NCBI GenBank assembly: GCA_024234165.1
Contig: JACKOP010000001.1
Span: 1,054,001-1,118,000 of the forward strand
Direction of reading: 5' to 3'
DNA from: Pseudomonadales bacterium
GTDB taxonomy: Bacteria; Pseudomonadota; Gammaproteobacteria; Pseudomonadales; UBA5518
Length of the DNA: 64,000 nucleotides
Part shown: positions 27,070-36,130 of the stretch, one piece after another
How positions within the stretch are numbered: position 1 is the stretch's first letter
How the letters are laid out: every line of letters begins with the position of its first letter
Notes under the pieces: model-generated
The model's input: the letters and a program-made list of their open reading frames with translations, nothing else
What the model was told of the DNA's origin: nothing
The model's database searches: none
Position numbers and translations under genes: made by a program

Positions 27070-27636
27070 GTGCAATCACTCATCAATACCGAAGTCAAAC
27101 CGTTCAGCGCAACCGCGTTCCATAACGGTGCGTTCGTACCCGTCACCGACGCCAACCTGCGCGGCAAGTGGTCGGTGGTGTTCTTCTATCCGGCAGACTT
27201 CACGTTCGTCTGCCCCACCGAACTCGGTGATCTCGCCGACCACTACCCGGAATTCCAGCGCATCGGCGTCGAAATCTATTCCGTATCGACCGATACGCAC
27301 TTCACGCACAAGGCCTGGCACGATACCTCGGACACGATCCGCAAGATCCGCTATCCGATGATCGGCGACCCGACCGGCACGATCACCCGCAACTTCGGCG
27401 TGATGATCGAGGCCGCCGGTCTGGCCGAACGCGGCACCTTCGTGATCGACCCGAACGGTCATATCCAGATCATCGAGATCAACGCCGGTGGCATCGGTCG
27501 CGACGCAACGGAACTGCTGCGCAAGGTCAAGGCAGCGCAATACGTTGCCGCACATCCGGGCGAAGTCTGCCCCGCGAAATGGAAGGAAGGCGACGCCACG
27601 CTGGCCCCGTCGCTCGACCTCGTCGGCAAGATCTGA
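27070..27636 (+). CDS. ahpC: Alkyl hydroperoxide reductase peroxidase subunit
   Basis: A 188-residue typical 2-Cys peroxiredoxin. The peroxidatic Cys is in FTFVCPTELGDL and the resolving Cys in GEVCPAKW near the C-terminus. It reduces H2O2 and organic hydroperoxides and is re-reduced by AhpF. It starts at GTG with GGGAGG 9 bp upstream. The redox partner follows 19 bp later, in the conserved ahpC-ahpF order. Confidence 0.96.
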   Translation: MQSLINTEVKPFSATAFHNGAFVPVTDANLRGKWSVVFFYPADFTFVCPTELGDLADHYPEFQRIGVEIYSVSTDTHFTHKAWHDTSDTIRKIRYPMIGDPTGTITRNFGVMIEAAGLAERGTFVIDPNGHIQIIEINAGGIGRDATELLRKVKAAQYVAAHPGEVCPAKWKEGDATLAPSLDLVGKI

Positions 27637-27655
27637 GATCCGGAGGGCAGTCACG

Positions 27656-29230
27656 ATGATCGACGACAACATCCGCCGCCAGTTGCAGGGCTACATGGAG
27701 CGACTCGTCGCTCCCGTGGAACTGGTCGCATCTCTCGACGACAGCCCGCACTCGCGCGAGCTCGAACGGTTGCTCGAGCAGGTGGCAGCGACGTCGTCGT
27801 CGATCCGCGTGCTGCGCGACGGTAATGACGCACGACGCCCGTCGTTCGCCATCCGCAAGGCCGGCGACGCGGCGCGCATGCGCTTCGCCGGGCTTCCGCT
27901 CGGACACGAATTCAGCTCGCTGGTGCTTGCGCTGCTGCAGACGAGCGGTCATCCGCCGAAGATCGATGCAGACACGCTCGAGCAGGTACGCGCACTGCGC
28001 GGCGAGTTCCATTTCGAAACCTATGTGTCGCTGTCGTGTCAGACCTGCCCCGACGTGGTGCAGGCGCTGAACGCGATGGCCGCAGTGAACCCGCACATCA
28101 CGCACACGATGATCGACGGTGCGCTGTTCCAGGACGAGGTTGCCGCCCATGAAATCATGGCGGTGCCCGCGGTGTTCCTGAACGGAAAGCCATTCACGCA
28201 AGGGCGCAGCGGCGTTGCCGAAATTCTGGCAAAGCTGGACTCCGGTGCAGCCGAACGCGAGGCAGCACGCATCGCTGCCAAGGAACACTTCGACATGTTG
28301 ATCGTCGGTGGCGGACCCGCTGGCGCCGCCGCTGCGATCTACGCGGCACGCAAGGGCATTCGCACCGGCGTGATCGCCGAGCGATTCGGCGGGCAGGTGC
28401 TCGACACGGCGTCGATCGAGAACTTCATCTCCGTTCCGCACACCGAAGGACCGCAGTTCGCACGCGCGCTCGAGGAGCATGTGCGCCGCTACGAGGCGGA
28501 CATCATGAACAACCAGCGCGCCGAGGCACTGCTTCCCGGCAGCAACGGGGCGCTGCACCAGATCCGTCTCGCCAGTGGTGTGACGGTCAAGGCACGTTCG
28601 GTCGTGCTCGCCACCGGCGCCCGCTGGCGCGAGATGAACGTGCCGGGCGAACGCGAATACCGCGGTCGCGGTGTCGCGTACTGCCCGCACTGCGACGGAC
28701 CGCTGTTCAAGGGCAAGCGTGTCGCAGTGATCGGCGGCGGCAATTCGGGCGTCGAAGCCGCGATCGACCTCGCAGGTGTCGCGACGCACGTCACGCTGAT
28801 CGAGTTCCTCGACGAGCTGCGCGCGGACGCCGTGCTGCAGCAACGTCTGCGCAGCCTGCCGAACACCACCGTGATCCTCGGCGCCCAGACCACCGAAGTG
28901 AGCGGTGATGGCACCCGCGTCGACGGTATCAGCTACCGCGAGCGTGCCAGCGGCGTCGACCACCATATCGATCTGGAAGGCGTGTTCGTGCAGATCGGGC
29001 TGCAACCAAACACCGACTGGCTGCGCGACACGCTCGATCTGGAGCGCAACGGTGAGATCCGGATCGACGCGCGCGGGCAGACGTCGGTAGCGGGCATATT
29101 TGCCGCCGGCGACGCAACCACGGTGCCATTCAAGCAGATCGTGATCGCCGTGGGAGAAGGCGCAAAGGCCAGTCTGTCTGCCTTCGATTACCTGATCCGC
29201 AATCCGCTGACCGTAGCGGCGGTGGCCTGA
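27656..29230 (+). CDS. ahpF: Alkyl hydroperoxide reductase flavoprotein subunit
   Basis: A 524-residue FAD protein passing electrons from NADH to AhpC. The N-terminal double thioredoxin fold carries CQTC (SLSCQTCPDVVQALN). The thioredoxin-reductase-like part has the FAD motif GGGPAGAAAAIYAARKG, the redox centre CPHC (AYCPHCDGPLFKGKR) and GGGNSGVEAAIDLAG for NADH. Length matches E. coli AhpF (521). GGAGGG precedes the ATG. A cluster of REP-like palindromes begins 16 bp after the stop and may stabilise the mRNA end. Confidence 0.96.
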   Translation: MIDDNIRRQLQGYMERLVAPVELVASLDDSPHSRELERLLEQVAATSSSIRVLRDGNDARRPSFAIRKAGDAARMRFAGLPLGHEFSSLVLALLQTSGHPPKIDADTLEQVRALRGEFHFETYVSLSCQTCPDVVQALNAMAAVNPHITHTMIDGALFQDEVAAHEIMAVPAVFLNGKPFTQGRSGVAEILAKLDSGAAEREAARIAAKEHFDMLIVGGGPAGAAAAIYAARKGIRTGVIAERFGGQVLDTASIENFISVPHTEGPQFARALEEHVRRYEADIMNNQRAEALLPGSNGALHQIRLASGVTVKARSVVLATGARWREMNVPGEREYRGRGVAYCPHCDGPLFKGKRVAVIGGGNSGVEAAIDLAGVATHVTLIEFLDELRADAVLQQRLRSLPNTTVILGAQTTEVSGDGTRVDGISYRERASGVDHHIDLEGVFVQIGLQPNTDWLRDTLDLERNGEIRIDARGQTSVAGIFAAGDATTVPFKQIVIAVGEGAKASLSAFDYLIRNPLTVAAVA

Positions 29231-29245
29231 ACGCATTCACGCCAT

Positions 29246-29384
29246 CGTCGGGTTGAAACCCGACCTACGTGTACACCCGTCGGGTTGAAACCCGACCTAC
29301 GCATACCTGTCGGGTTGAAACCCGACCTACGTATACCGTCGGGTTGAAACCCGACCTACGTAGGTCGGCATTCATGCCGACGGA
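29246..29384. repeat. REP-like palindrome cluster 1 (5 units)
   Basis: Four near-identical units (29246-29269, 29278-29301, 29308-29331, 29337-29360), each GTCGGGT-TGAA-ACCCGAC followed by CTAC, lie head to tail with 6-8 bp spacers. A fifth, in the opposite orientation, overlaps the last one's end (29358-29380) and has arms GTCGGCA / TGCCGAC. Read on the other strand, each unit is GTAG, then the palindrome with a TTCA loop. A 5' GTAG tetranucleotide before an imperfect palindrome is the pattern of RAYT-associated REP elements; no RAYT gene is present in the window. Confidence 0.85.
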
Positions 29385-29423
29385 TCCCCGCTCTCGACCA
29401 TCCGGATGACGCGCGTGGCGCCT

Positions 29424-30230
29424 TCACATCCCGGACAGAATGACCGGGATATTCGGTTGTCCGTTGTTCGCGATCAGCCCGCCGTCGACGACGACGGCGG
29501 AACCCGTCATGTAGCTCGCCTCGTCCGAGGCCAGAAACAGCGCAACCCGGGCGAGTTCTTCCGGCTGCCCGGGCCTGCCCATCGGGATCGCATCGCACCA
29601 CGCCTTTGCCAGCGGGTCGATGCCCAGGATGTCGTGCGTCAGCGTGGTCAGGACCAGGCCCGGGCACAATGCATTGCAGCGGATGTTTTCGTGTGCATGA
29701 TCGAGCGCCAGCGTGCGCGTGTAGTTGATCACCCCGGCCTTGGCCGCGTTGTACGCTGCAAAGCCGTAGTCGGCGCCGATGCCCGAAATCGACGCCGTGT
29801 TCACGATGGCGCCGCCGCCGGCACGGCGCAGCGCCGGAATCGCCGCCTTGCAGCCGTAGAACACACCGTTCAGGTCGACGTCGATCACATGCCGCCACTG
29901 CTCGATCCCGAGCGTGACCGAATCACCCATGCTGCCGATGCCGGCGTTGTTGCACAGCACATCGAGACGGCCGAATGCACCCTCGGCCTGCGCCACCAGC
30001 GTCTCGAGATCGGCCGGAGAGGTCACGTCGGTACGCTGGAACAGCGCGACACGTCGCTCTGCTGCCGCATTCAGTTCGGTCGCCAGCGCCTGTCCCTCGT
30101 CTTCCTTCAGATCACCGATCACGACCCGTGCACCTTCCTGCACGAACAACCGCGCCATCGCCGCGCCGATTCCCGCGGCGCCACCCGTGATCACCGCCAC
30201 CTTGCCGCTCAGTCTGCCTGCGTCGCTCAC
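29424..30230 (-). CDS. SDR family oxidoreductase
   Basis: A 268-residue classical SDR with TGGAAGIGAAMARLF cofactor motif, NNAG, the catalytic Ser in NTASISG and YNAAK (Tyr/Lys). The LCPGLVLTTLT and TGSAVVVDGG segments fit the 3-oxoacyl reductase/glucose dehydrogenase group. It uses NAD(P)H on an unknown ketone or alcohol. It is flanked by REP cluster 1 and transcribed towards it. Its start is divergent from the small acidic ORF at 30391. Confidence 0.85.
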   Translation of the reverse strand: MSDAGRLSGKVAVITGGAAGIGAAMARLFVQEGARVVIGDLKEDEGQALATELNAAAERRVALFQRTDVTSPADLETLVAQAEGAFGRLDVLCNNAGIGSMGDSVTLGIEQWRHVIDVDLNGVFYGCKAAIPALRRAGGGAIVNTASISGIGADYGFAAYNAAKAGVINYTRTLALDHAHENIRCNALCPGLVLTTLTHDILGIDPLAKAWCDAIPMGRPGQPEELARVALFLASDEASYMTGSAVVVDGGLIANNGQPNIPVILSGM

Positions 30231-30390
30231 CTTGTGGTCTCCTCGCCTGTTCCCGGCCCATCGACATCAGGTGCGCCCGCAACCTGCTTCCGGCGCAGTG
30301 TAGCGCCGGTGGCGACACGCGCGGGTTACGCACGATCCACCTTCGACGACGCGTCGGGCGTATCATGACGTGTCACAGGAGGATCTGGCG

Positions 30391-30558
30391 ATGAGCGATC
30401 CACGGCAACCGATGGACACGACGCCGTCGGTCACAAACCCTTCCCCCGCCACGCCGATTGCCGATGTGGAGACGGAGGAGGCCGCACCGGAACCGGATGA
30501 TTGCGCCTCCCCACCCTGCGCGCTGCACGAGGTCGATCCGGATTACCGCGGCTTCTGA
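30391..30558 (+). CDS. Small acidic Pro-rich protein, unknown
   Basis: A 55-residue ORF with a strong AGGAGG 8 bp upstream of its ATG, which decides the start. It is rich in Pro, Thr, Glu and Asp, then ends in DDCASPPCALHEVDPDYRGF with two cysteines four residues apart. No signal peptide or membrane helix is seen, and no family is recognised. The good Shine-Dalgarno and the structured C-terminal tail argue that it is translated. It stands alone in the gap before a TonB receptor; the cysteine pair might bind metal or form a disulfide. Confidence 0.5.
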   Translation: MSDPRQPMDTTPSVTNPSPATPIADVETEEAAPEPDDCASPPCALHEVDPDYRGF

Positions 30559-30796
30559 GCCCCATGTAACGGGTGCAGCCCGGCGCAGTGCACCCTTCAC
30601 TCACCTTGCGCCCATGCCTCGCCCCGGGGCAGGAGCGCCCGTGACCGTGTGAATTTTGCTGACGCAAATCGGTACAATTCCGCGGGATTGCGGGAGCCAT
30701 ATCGCCGCGCTCAAGTAGACTTACCAACGAGATACCTGAAGAAGAGCGGGACAACCGCCGCGTGCATATTGAACCGACTACAACCCAGGAGACTTC

Positions 30797-33022
30797 ATGA
30801 AGACTACCCGACAGCCCAACTTGCAGAAGACCGGTATTGCCGCATTGATCGGTGCAGCACTCGCCGCATCGGTCCCGGGCCTGGCCTTGGCCCAGGACAA
30901 GACAGCGATCGAGGAAGTGATCGTCACGGCACAGAAGCGCGAGGAACGACTGCAGGACGTGCCGATCGCGATCAGCGCCATCACGAAGGCGCAGATCGAG
31001 GAGCGCGGGATCGACGACATTCTCGACCTGAAGGCGCTGGCGCCGAACCTGATGATCAGCAAGTACCCGAACAGCAACGTGGTCTCGCAGGTGGCGATCC
31101 GCGGTGGCGTGACCGTGAACGCCGCGATGTACTGGGAGCCGAGCACCGGGATGTATCTCGACGGCGTATACCTCGGCAAGTCCGTGGGATCGGTGTTCGA
31201 CGTCGTCGACCTGGAGCGTATCGAGGTGCTGCGCGGGCCGCAGGGCACGCTTTACGGTCGCAACACCATGGCCGGCGCGGTCAACCTGATCACGAAGAAG
31301 CCGAGCGGCGAGTTCGGTGGTTCGGTGAAGCTGGAACTCGGCAACTACGGGTACCACACCGAACGCGTATCGATCGATCTGCCGAAGATGGGCATCGTGC
31401 GCGCTTCGTTTGCGGTGCGCTCGGAAAAGCGCGATGGCCTGGTGAAGCTGTCGCACTCGAGCCCCGGCAGCGAACTCGACAGCCGCGACAAGCTCGGCGC
31501 GCGCCTCGCACTCGGGTTCGACATCGCCGACAACTTCACGGCGGAATACAGCTACGACTACACCGATGTAGACCAGACGCCGCCGCATAGTCAGCTCTAC
31601 TACGTCGGCCCGAGCGCCGTCCCCGCTCTGTCCCAGGCAGCGCAGTTTGCAGCAACCAAACGCCGTGGAAAGGTCGCCACGAACTGGCCCGGCTACGAAA
31701 CGCTCGAACTCAAGGGGCATGCGCTGACGCTGACCTGGCAGATCGACGAGCACAACACGCTGAAATCGATCAGCGCCTACCGCGACCTGAAGAACGATGA
31801 CTCGGTCGATCTCGACGGCACGCGGTTGACGATCGCAACGGCGAACCGCTACTCCGACTACGACCAGAAATCGCAGGAGCTGCAACTGGTCGGTGATGTA
31901 GCAAACCTGAACTACGTGGTCGGCCTGTACTACTACAAGGACGACGGCTTCACCATCAACCCGCACGTGTTCTTCTTCGGCACCGACAGCTCCCAATACG
32001 GTTTCGGCGCCGAGGCCAAGGCCGCCTACACGCAACTCGACTGGCACGCCACCGAGCAGCTCACGCTGAGCGCAGGCCTGCGCCACACGAAAGAGGACAA
32101 GGACGGCTGGCGCTACAAGGAGGCGTCCATCCCCAGCCAACGCATTCCGTTCGGGAAGGCCAGCAAGTCCTTCTCCGACACCACGCCGATGCTGAGCGCC
32201 GCCTACGCATTCAGCGACGACCTGAACGTCTACCTGAAGTACTCCGAAGGCTTCAAGAGCGGCGGCTTCCAGGGCGAGGCGGCCAGCCTGGACGAGGCGC
32301 TGAATCACCCCTACAAGCCGGAACAGCAGAAGACCTGGGAACTCGGTGCCAAGTCGACCCTGCTCGACGGCACGCTGCAGTTGAACGCCGCGCTCTTCCA
32401 GAACACCATTGAAGACATGCACGTCACGCAGTTCTCCGGACTGCCCGGCATCTCGTACGTGCGCAACGCAGGCGAAGCGACGACCAAGGGCTTCGAGCTC
32501 GAGGCCACCTGGGTGCCGATCGAACAGTTGCGCCTGCAGTTCAGCTACGGCTACCTCGACGCCGAGTGGGACAAGTTCATGGAAGCACCGCGAGCCGGGC
32601 TGCCGATCAGCAACGTCGCCTCGAACCGCTCGTTCCCGCACGCCCCGGAGAACACGTTGAACCTCTCGGCCGATGCGCTGCTCGGCACGACCGAGTGGGG
32701 TGAAATCCGTGCGTTCATCGACTACAGCTACACGGAGGCCTTCTACGGCTACGCGTACCAGAAGCAGCAGATCGACCCGGCTCGAACCATTGCGAAGTAC
32801 TCGCGCATCGACAACTACGGCCTGCTGAATGCACGCGTGTCGCTGTCGGAACTCACTCTGGGCGATGGTACGGGTGAGTTTTCGCTGTGGGTTCGCAACG
32901 CAACCGACGAGCGCCAGCCGACGAACTACATCGACTTCGGGCCTGGCTTCTTTGCGGGGTATCGCCTTGCGTACTACCAGGAACCACGCACCTTCGGAGC
33001 AGCGTTCAGCTTCAACTGGTAA
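30797..33022 (+). CDS. TonB-dependent receptor
   Basis: A 741-residue outer-membrane receptor. Signal peptide ends near GLALAQ (33); TonB box IEEVIVTA (38-45). The plug domain contains VPIAISAITKAQI and VLRGPQGTLYGRNTMAGAVN. The barrel ends with the conserved aromatic C-terminus FSFNW. It belongs to the IPR-type receptors common in sphingomonads and marine gammaproteobacteria, importing siderophores, vitamins or hydrophobic organic substrates. It is a close paralogue of the receptor at 38792. A strong intrinsic terminator follows, so it is probably monocistronic. Confidence 0.92.
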   Translation: MKTTRQPNLQKTGIAALIGAALAASVPGLALAQDKTAIEEVIVTAQKREERLQDVPIAISAITKAQIEERGIDDILDLKALAPNLMISKYPNSNVVSQVAIRGGVTVNAAMYWEPSTGMYLDGVYLGKSVGSVFDVVDLERIEVLRGPQGTLYGRNTMAGAVNLITKKPSGEFGGSVKLELGNYGYHTERVSIDLPKMGIVRASFAVRSEKRDGLVKLSHSSPGSELDSRDKLGARLALGFDIADNFTAEYSYDYTDVDQTPPHSQLYYVGPSAVPALSQAAQFAATKRRGKVATNWPGYETLELKGHALTLTWQIDEHNTLKSISAYRDLKNDDSVDLDGTRLTIATANRYSDYDQKSQELQLVGDVANLNYVVGLYYYKDDGFTINPHVFFFGTDSSQYGFGAEAKAAYTQLDWHATEQLTLSAGLRHTKEDKDGWRYKEASIPSQRIPFGKASKSFSDTTPMLSAAYAFSDDLNVYLKYSEGFKSGGFQGEAASLDEALNHPYKPEQQKTWELGAKSTLLDGTLQLNAALFQNTIEDMHVTQFSGLPGISYVRNAGEATTKGFELEATWVPIEQLRLQFSYGYLDAEWDKFMEAPRAGLPISNVASNRSFPHAPENTLNLSADALLGTTEWGEIRAFIDYSYTEAFYGYAYQKQQIDPARTIAKYSRIDNYGLLNARVSLSELTLGDGTGEFSLWVRNATDERQPTNYIDFGPGFFAGYRLAYYQEPRTFGAAFSFNW

Positions 33023-33052
33023 ACACCGGCCCACGGGCTTCGTGTTGCTCTG

Positions 33053-33101
33053 ACCGGAGCCTGCAGCGGAATGCCATATTCCGTTGCAGGCTCCGGTTTT
33101 T
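33053..33101 (+). terminator. Rho-independent terminator after TonB receptor
   Basis: A 19-bp stem, CCGGAGCCTGCAGCGGAAT pairing with ATTCCGTTGCAGGCTCCGG with one mismatch, has a 5-nt loop and is followed immediately by TTTTT. It is the clearest terminator in the window and begins 31 bp after the stop codon. Confidence 0.93.
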
Positions 33102-33168
33102 CATTGCCTCCGGGAATCAATCTGCCGAGGTGCGCTCCTGCACCTGAGCGGCCGATTACACTGCATCC

Positions 33169-33966
33169 ATGGACCTGCTGCTGGAAAACACCCGTTGCCG
33201 CGTACGCGTGGCGGCTGCGCACGGCGGGCGCATCGCGTCGTTGAATGTTCTGGGCGAGGAACTGCTGGTCGGCGCCAACGCCGACCCGCTGGCGTGGGGC
33301 AGCTATCCGCTGGCACCCTGGGCCGGACGATTGCGCGACGGCCGTTTCCATTTCGACGGGCGCGAGTACCGCATCGTGCAGGCCGGCGTCTCGCACCCGA
33401 TGCACGGCACCGTGCTGTCGCGCGCGTGGGAGCGCATCGCAACGGACACGCTGCGCTGCGAGTTCGGACCGGACTGGCCTCTCGGCGGTTTTGCACTGCA
33501 GCGCTTCACGCTCGACGACGATTCGCTGAGCGCTCGTCTCGAACTGCACGCCGAGCACGCGAGCTATCCAGCCAGCGCGGGGTTTCACCCCTGGTTTCGC
33601 CGCCGGCTCACGCGCGGCGGGCTGCTGCGCCTGCACTGCGACGCAGCGATGCGTGCGGTGCTCGACGGCGACGGGCTGCCGACCGGTACGCTATTGCCGG
33701 CAACCAGGCGCGATGGTGACGAATGCCTCACCGCGCTGCGCCAGGATCCCTGCCTGCACTGGCCGGGGGCGCTGCGGCTCGCGATCGGCTCCAGCCATCC
33801 CTGGTGGGTGGTCTACGAAAAGCCCCAACATGCACTCTGCGTGGAACCGTGGACCGCACCGCCCGATGCGCTGAACTCACAGCCAGCCATCGTGCACCCC
33901 GGTGCACCGCTGGTACTGGAAATGCGGCTGTGCTGGCGCTCAGACGACGCTGACGAGCGCGCCTGA
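33169..33966 (+). CDS. Aldose 1-epimerase (GalM-like)
   Basis: A 265-residue galactose-mutarotase-fold enzyme. It has GGRIASLNVLGEELLVG at the N-terminus, a catalytic His in GVSHPMHGTVLSRAW, a second His in SAGFHPWFRR, and a late Glu in PLVLEMRLCW. It interconverts alpha and beta anomers of a hexose or derivative. Transcribed after the terminator at 33101, it overlaps the convergent selD gene by 27 bp at the 3' end. Confidence 0.8.
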   Translation: MDLLLENTRCRVRVAAAHGGRIASLNVLGEELLVGANADPLAWGSYPLAPWAGRLRDGRFHFDGREYRIVQAGVSHPMHGTVLSRAWERIATDTLRCEFGPDWPLGGFALQRFTLDDDSLSARLELHAEHASYPASAGFHPWFRRRLTRGGLLRLHCDAAMRAVLDGDGLPTGTLLPATRRDGDECLTALRQDPCLHWPGALRLAIGSSHPWWVVYEKPQHALCVEPWTAPPDALNSQPAIVHPGAPLVLEMRLCWRSDDADERA

Positions 33967-35001
33967 GCCGGCTTGCAGCACCTGCCCGATCCGTGCTGCC
34001 TGCAGAAAGCCCGCCTCGTTCAACAACACCTCGATTTCTCTGGCTGCATCGGCAGCACAACTGATCAACAGACCGCCGCTGGTCTGCGGATCACACAGCA
34101 ACGCACGTCGCGTATCGCTGCAACCGGCATGCAGTGCCACCTCGGCGCCGTAGCTCTGCCAGTTGCGCGCGGATGCCCCGGTCACGAAGCCGCGCTCCGC
34201 CAGTTCGGGCACTCCGGCAATGAACGGCAGCGCCGCGTCTTCGATGCGGACGCGACAACCCGAACCGCGCGCCATCTCGAGCGCGTGCCCCAGCAAGCCG
34301 AAACCGGTGACGTCGGTCATTGCGTGCACCGCATCGAGACGCGCCAGAGCCGCCCCGATACGGTTCAGTTGCGTGGTGCAGGCGATCAGCGCGGCGTAGC
34401 CATCCGCGTCGAGCGCTCCCTTCTTCAGCGCGGCCGACAACACGCCGGTACCGAGCGGCTTTGCCAGCAGCAGTACATCGCCCGGGCGTGCGGTGTCGTT
34501 GCGCAGCAGGCGGGCAGGATGCACGACTCCGATCCCCACCAGCCCGTAGATCGGTTCCGGCGAGTCGATCGAGTGTCCACCGGCAACCGGAATTCCCGCA
34601 TCGCGGCATACCGCTTCTCCACCGCGCAGGATCGCCCGGATCACCGCCGGTGGCAGCTTGTCGACCGGCATGCCGACGATCGCCAGCGCAAACAGCGGCG
34701 TGCCTCCCATCGCGTAGATGTCCGACAAGGCATTGGTCGCTGCGATGCGTCCGAAATCGAACGGATCATCGACGATCGGCATGAAGAAATCGGTGGTCGC
34801 AACGATCGCCTGCTCGTCGTTCAGGCGCCATACGGCCGCATCGTCGCTGCTCTCGTTGCCGACCAGCAGATCCGCCGGCACCAGCGAATTCAGCGCCGAT
34901 TCACCGAGAATCTCGCGAAGCAGCGCCGGTGCAATCTTGCAGCCACAACCCCCGCCGTGCGCGTAACGGGTGAGTGCGACCGGTTCGTGTTCGCCAGCCA
35001 C
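33940..35001 (-). CDS. selD: Selenide, water dikinase
   Basis: A 353-residue enzyme making selenophosphate from selenide and ATP, the Se donor for selenocysteine tRNA or 2-selenouridine tRNA. The catalytic motif is GGGCGCK with C19 and K22, cysteine rather than selenocysteine. ATTDFFMPIVDDPFDFGRIAATNALSDIYAMGG and HAMTDVTGFGLLGH are hallmarks. The start is GTG at 35001 because GAGG lies 7 bp upstream and the AraC gene ends 10 bp before; a longer frame would run into that gene. No other selenium genes are in view. Confidence 0.9.
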   Translation of the reverse strand: MAGEHEPVALTRYAHGGGCGCKIAPALLREILGESALNSLVPADLLVGNESSDDAAVWRLNDEQAIVATTDFFMPIVDDPFDFGRIAATNALSDIYAMGGTPLFALAIVGMPVDKLPPAVIRAILRGGEAVCRDAGIPVAGGHSIDSPEPIYGLVGIGVVHPARLLRNDTARPGDVLLLAKPLGTGVLSAALKKGALDADGYAALIACTTQLNRIGAALARLDAVHAMTDVTGFGLLGHALEMARGSGCRVRIEDAALPFIAGVPELAERGFVTGASARNWQSYGAEVALHAGCSDTRRALLCDPQTSGGLLISCAADAAREIEVLLNEAGFLQAARIGQVLQAGSGALVSVV

Positions 35002-35011
35002 GGGGTTTTCC

Positions 35012-36052
35012 TCAGCTCGCGGGGTGATGGACCACGATCCGCTCGACGAGGACTCTCGATTCACGGAACTCGCTGAGCTTGTGGCCCGTCCATGCCTTGA
35101 AGGCACGCCGGAAGTTCGACACGCTGCCGTAGCCGAGGATGAAACCGATCTCCTTCGGCGTCAGGCCGGTATGCTGCAGGTACTGCACCGCAAGCTCGCA
35201 ACGCGTGTCGTCAAGTATCTGCTGGTACGTGAGCCCTTCTGCCGCAAGCCGGCGCCGCAACGTGCGCGAACCGAGGTTGAAGCGTGCTGCCATATCATCG
35301 AGCGACGGAAAACAGCCCGGATTCTTGACCAGATAGTCACGGATGCGGCGCGACAGCAGATCGGTATCCTCTTTCTGCGAGACCAGCAACTGGCACTGTC
35401 GCTCGCAGAGCTTGAACACCTCGACGTTTGCCAGGCTGATCGGATCCTGCAGCCGTGCGGCGTCGAAATACACCACGTTCTGCGGCTGATCGAAGTGCAT
35501 CGGACACGCGAAGCGGCGCCGGTAGGCCGACAGATCCGGCGGCTCCGGATACGCCAGCCGCAGTTCGAGCACCGGAAATTCGCGGTTGGTCAGGCTCGAC
35601 GACAGCTCCATCGTGCGACTGACGAACTCCTCCACGGCGAAGCGAAACAGATCGCCCAGCATGTACGCATCGCGCATCTCGAACAGCCAGCGCCCATCAC
35701 GTACCTGGCCGAGCGCACTGACGATCAGCTCGTTCAGCGAACCGTACCTGTCGAACACTTCACTCGACTGCGCCAGATTTGCAGCGCTCAGCGCCGCGTA
35801 GCCGAGGATGCCGAGGTTGCTGATCTTGAACTCCTCACCCAGCGCGATGCCGAGGTACGGATCGTCGGTGAGTTCGAGCATGTTGCGGATCACCCGCCGG
35901 AACTGGCCAGTGAGAATGCGCCGGTTGCTTTCCTGCAACTGCGTGGCGTCGAGGCCCGTGCCGTACAGCACCTCGTCGGCGCTGAATCCGCGAGCGGCCA
36001 TTCGGCTCAGGTAGAATCTGAGGCGATTCGGGGTCTGCAAATGTCCAGGCAT
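35012..36052 (-). CDS. AraC-family transcriptional regulator
   Basis: A 346-residue regulator with an N-terminal arabinose-binding-like (OruR/ArgR-type) domain and a C-terminal AraC helix-turn-helix pair. The first HTH is ARFNLGSRTLRRRLAAEG, the second IGFILGYGSVSNFRRAFKAWTG. In this branch the ligand is typically an amino acid or fatty-acid-like molecule. It is directly upstream of selD on the same strand, an unusual pairing that may be only physical. The ligand and targets are not determinable here. Confidence 0.85.
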   Translation of the reverse strand: MPGHLQTPNRLRFYLSRMAARGFSADEVLYGTGLDATQLQESNRRILTGQFRRVIRNMLELTDDPYLGIALGEEFKISNLGILGYAALSAANLAQSSEVFDRYGSLNELIVSALGQVRDGRWLFEMRDAYMLGDLFRFAVEEFVSRTMELSSSLTNREFPVLELRLAYPEPPDLSAYRRRFACPMHFDQPQNVVYFDAARLQDPISLANVEVFKLCERQCQLLVSQKEDTDLLSRRIRDYLVKNPGCFPSLDDMAARFNLGSRTLRRRLAAEGLTYQQILDDTRCELAVQYLQHTGLTPKEIGFILGYGSVSNFRRAFKAWTGHKLSEFRESRVLVERIVVHHPAS

Positions 36053-36130
36053 CGGTTCGATAAGGACACGCCACGGCGTAAAGACGGGGTGAACCTTAGC
36101 GCGTCAGCCTTTCGTTTGTCCAGATAAGAA

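Noticed and set aside
29246..29384. CRISPR array
   Set aside because: The units are palindromic, spacers are only 6-8 bp and similar to each other, orientation is mixed and no cas gene is present; REP elements fit.
30559..30796. Promoter for the first TonB receptor (TACAAT near 30670)
   Set aside because: No -35 with acceptable spacing was found; the hexamer alone is weak evidence.
33002..35106. Longer selD frame starting at 35106
   Set aside because: The extra residues are Ser/Arg-rich, overlap the AraC coding sequence and lack family similarity; the GTG at 35001 has a ribosome-binding site.
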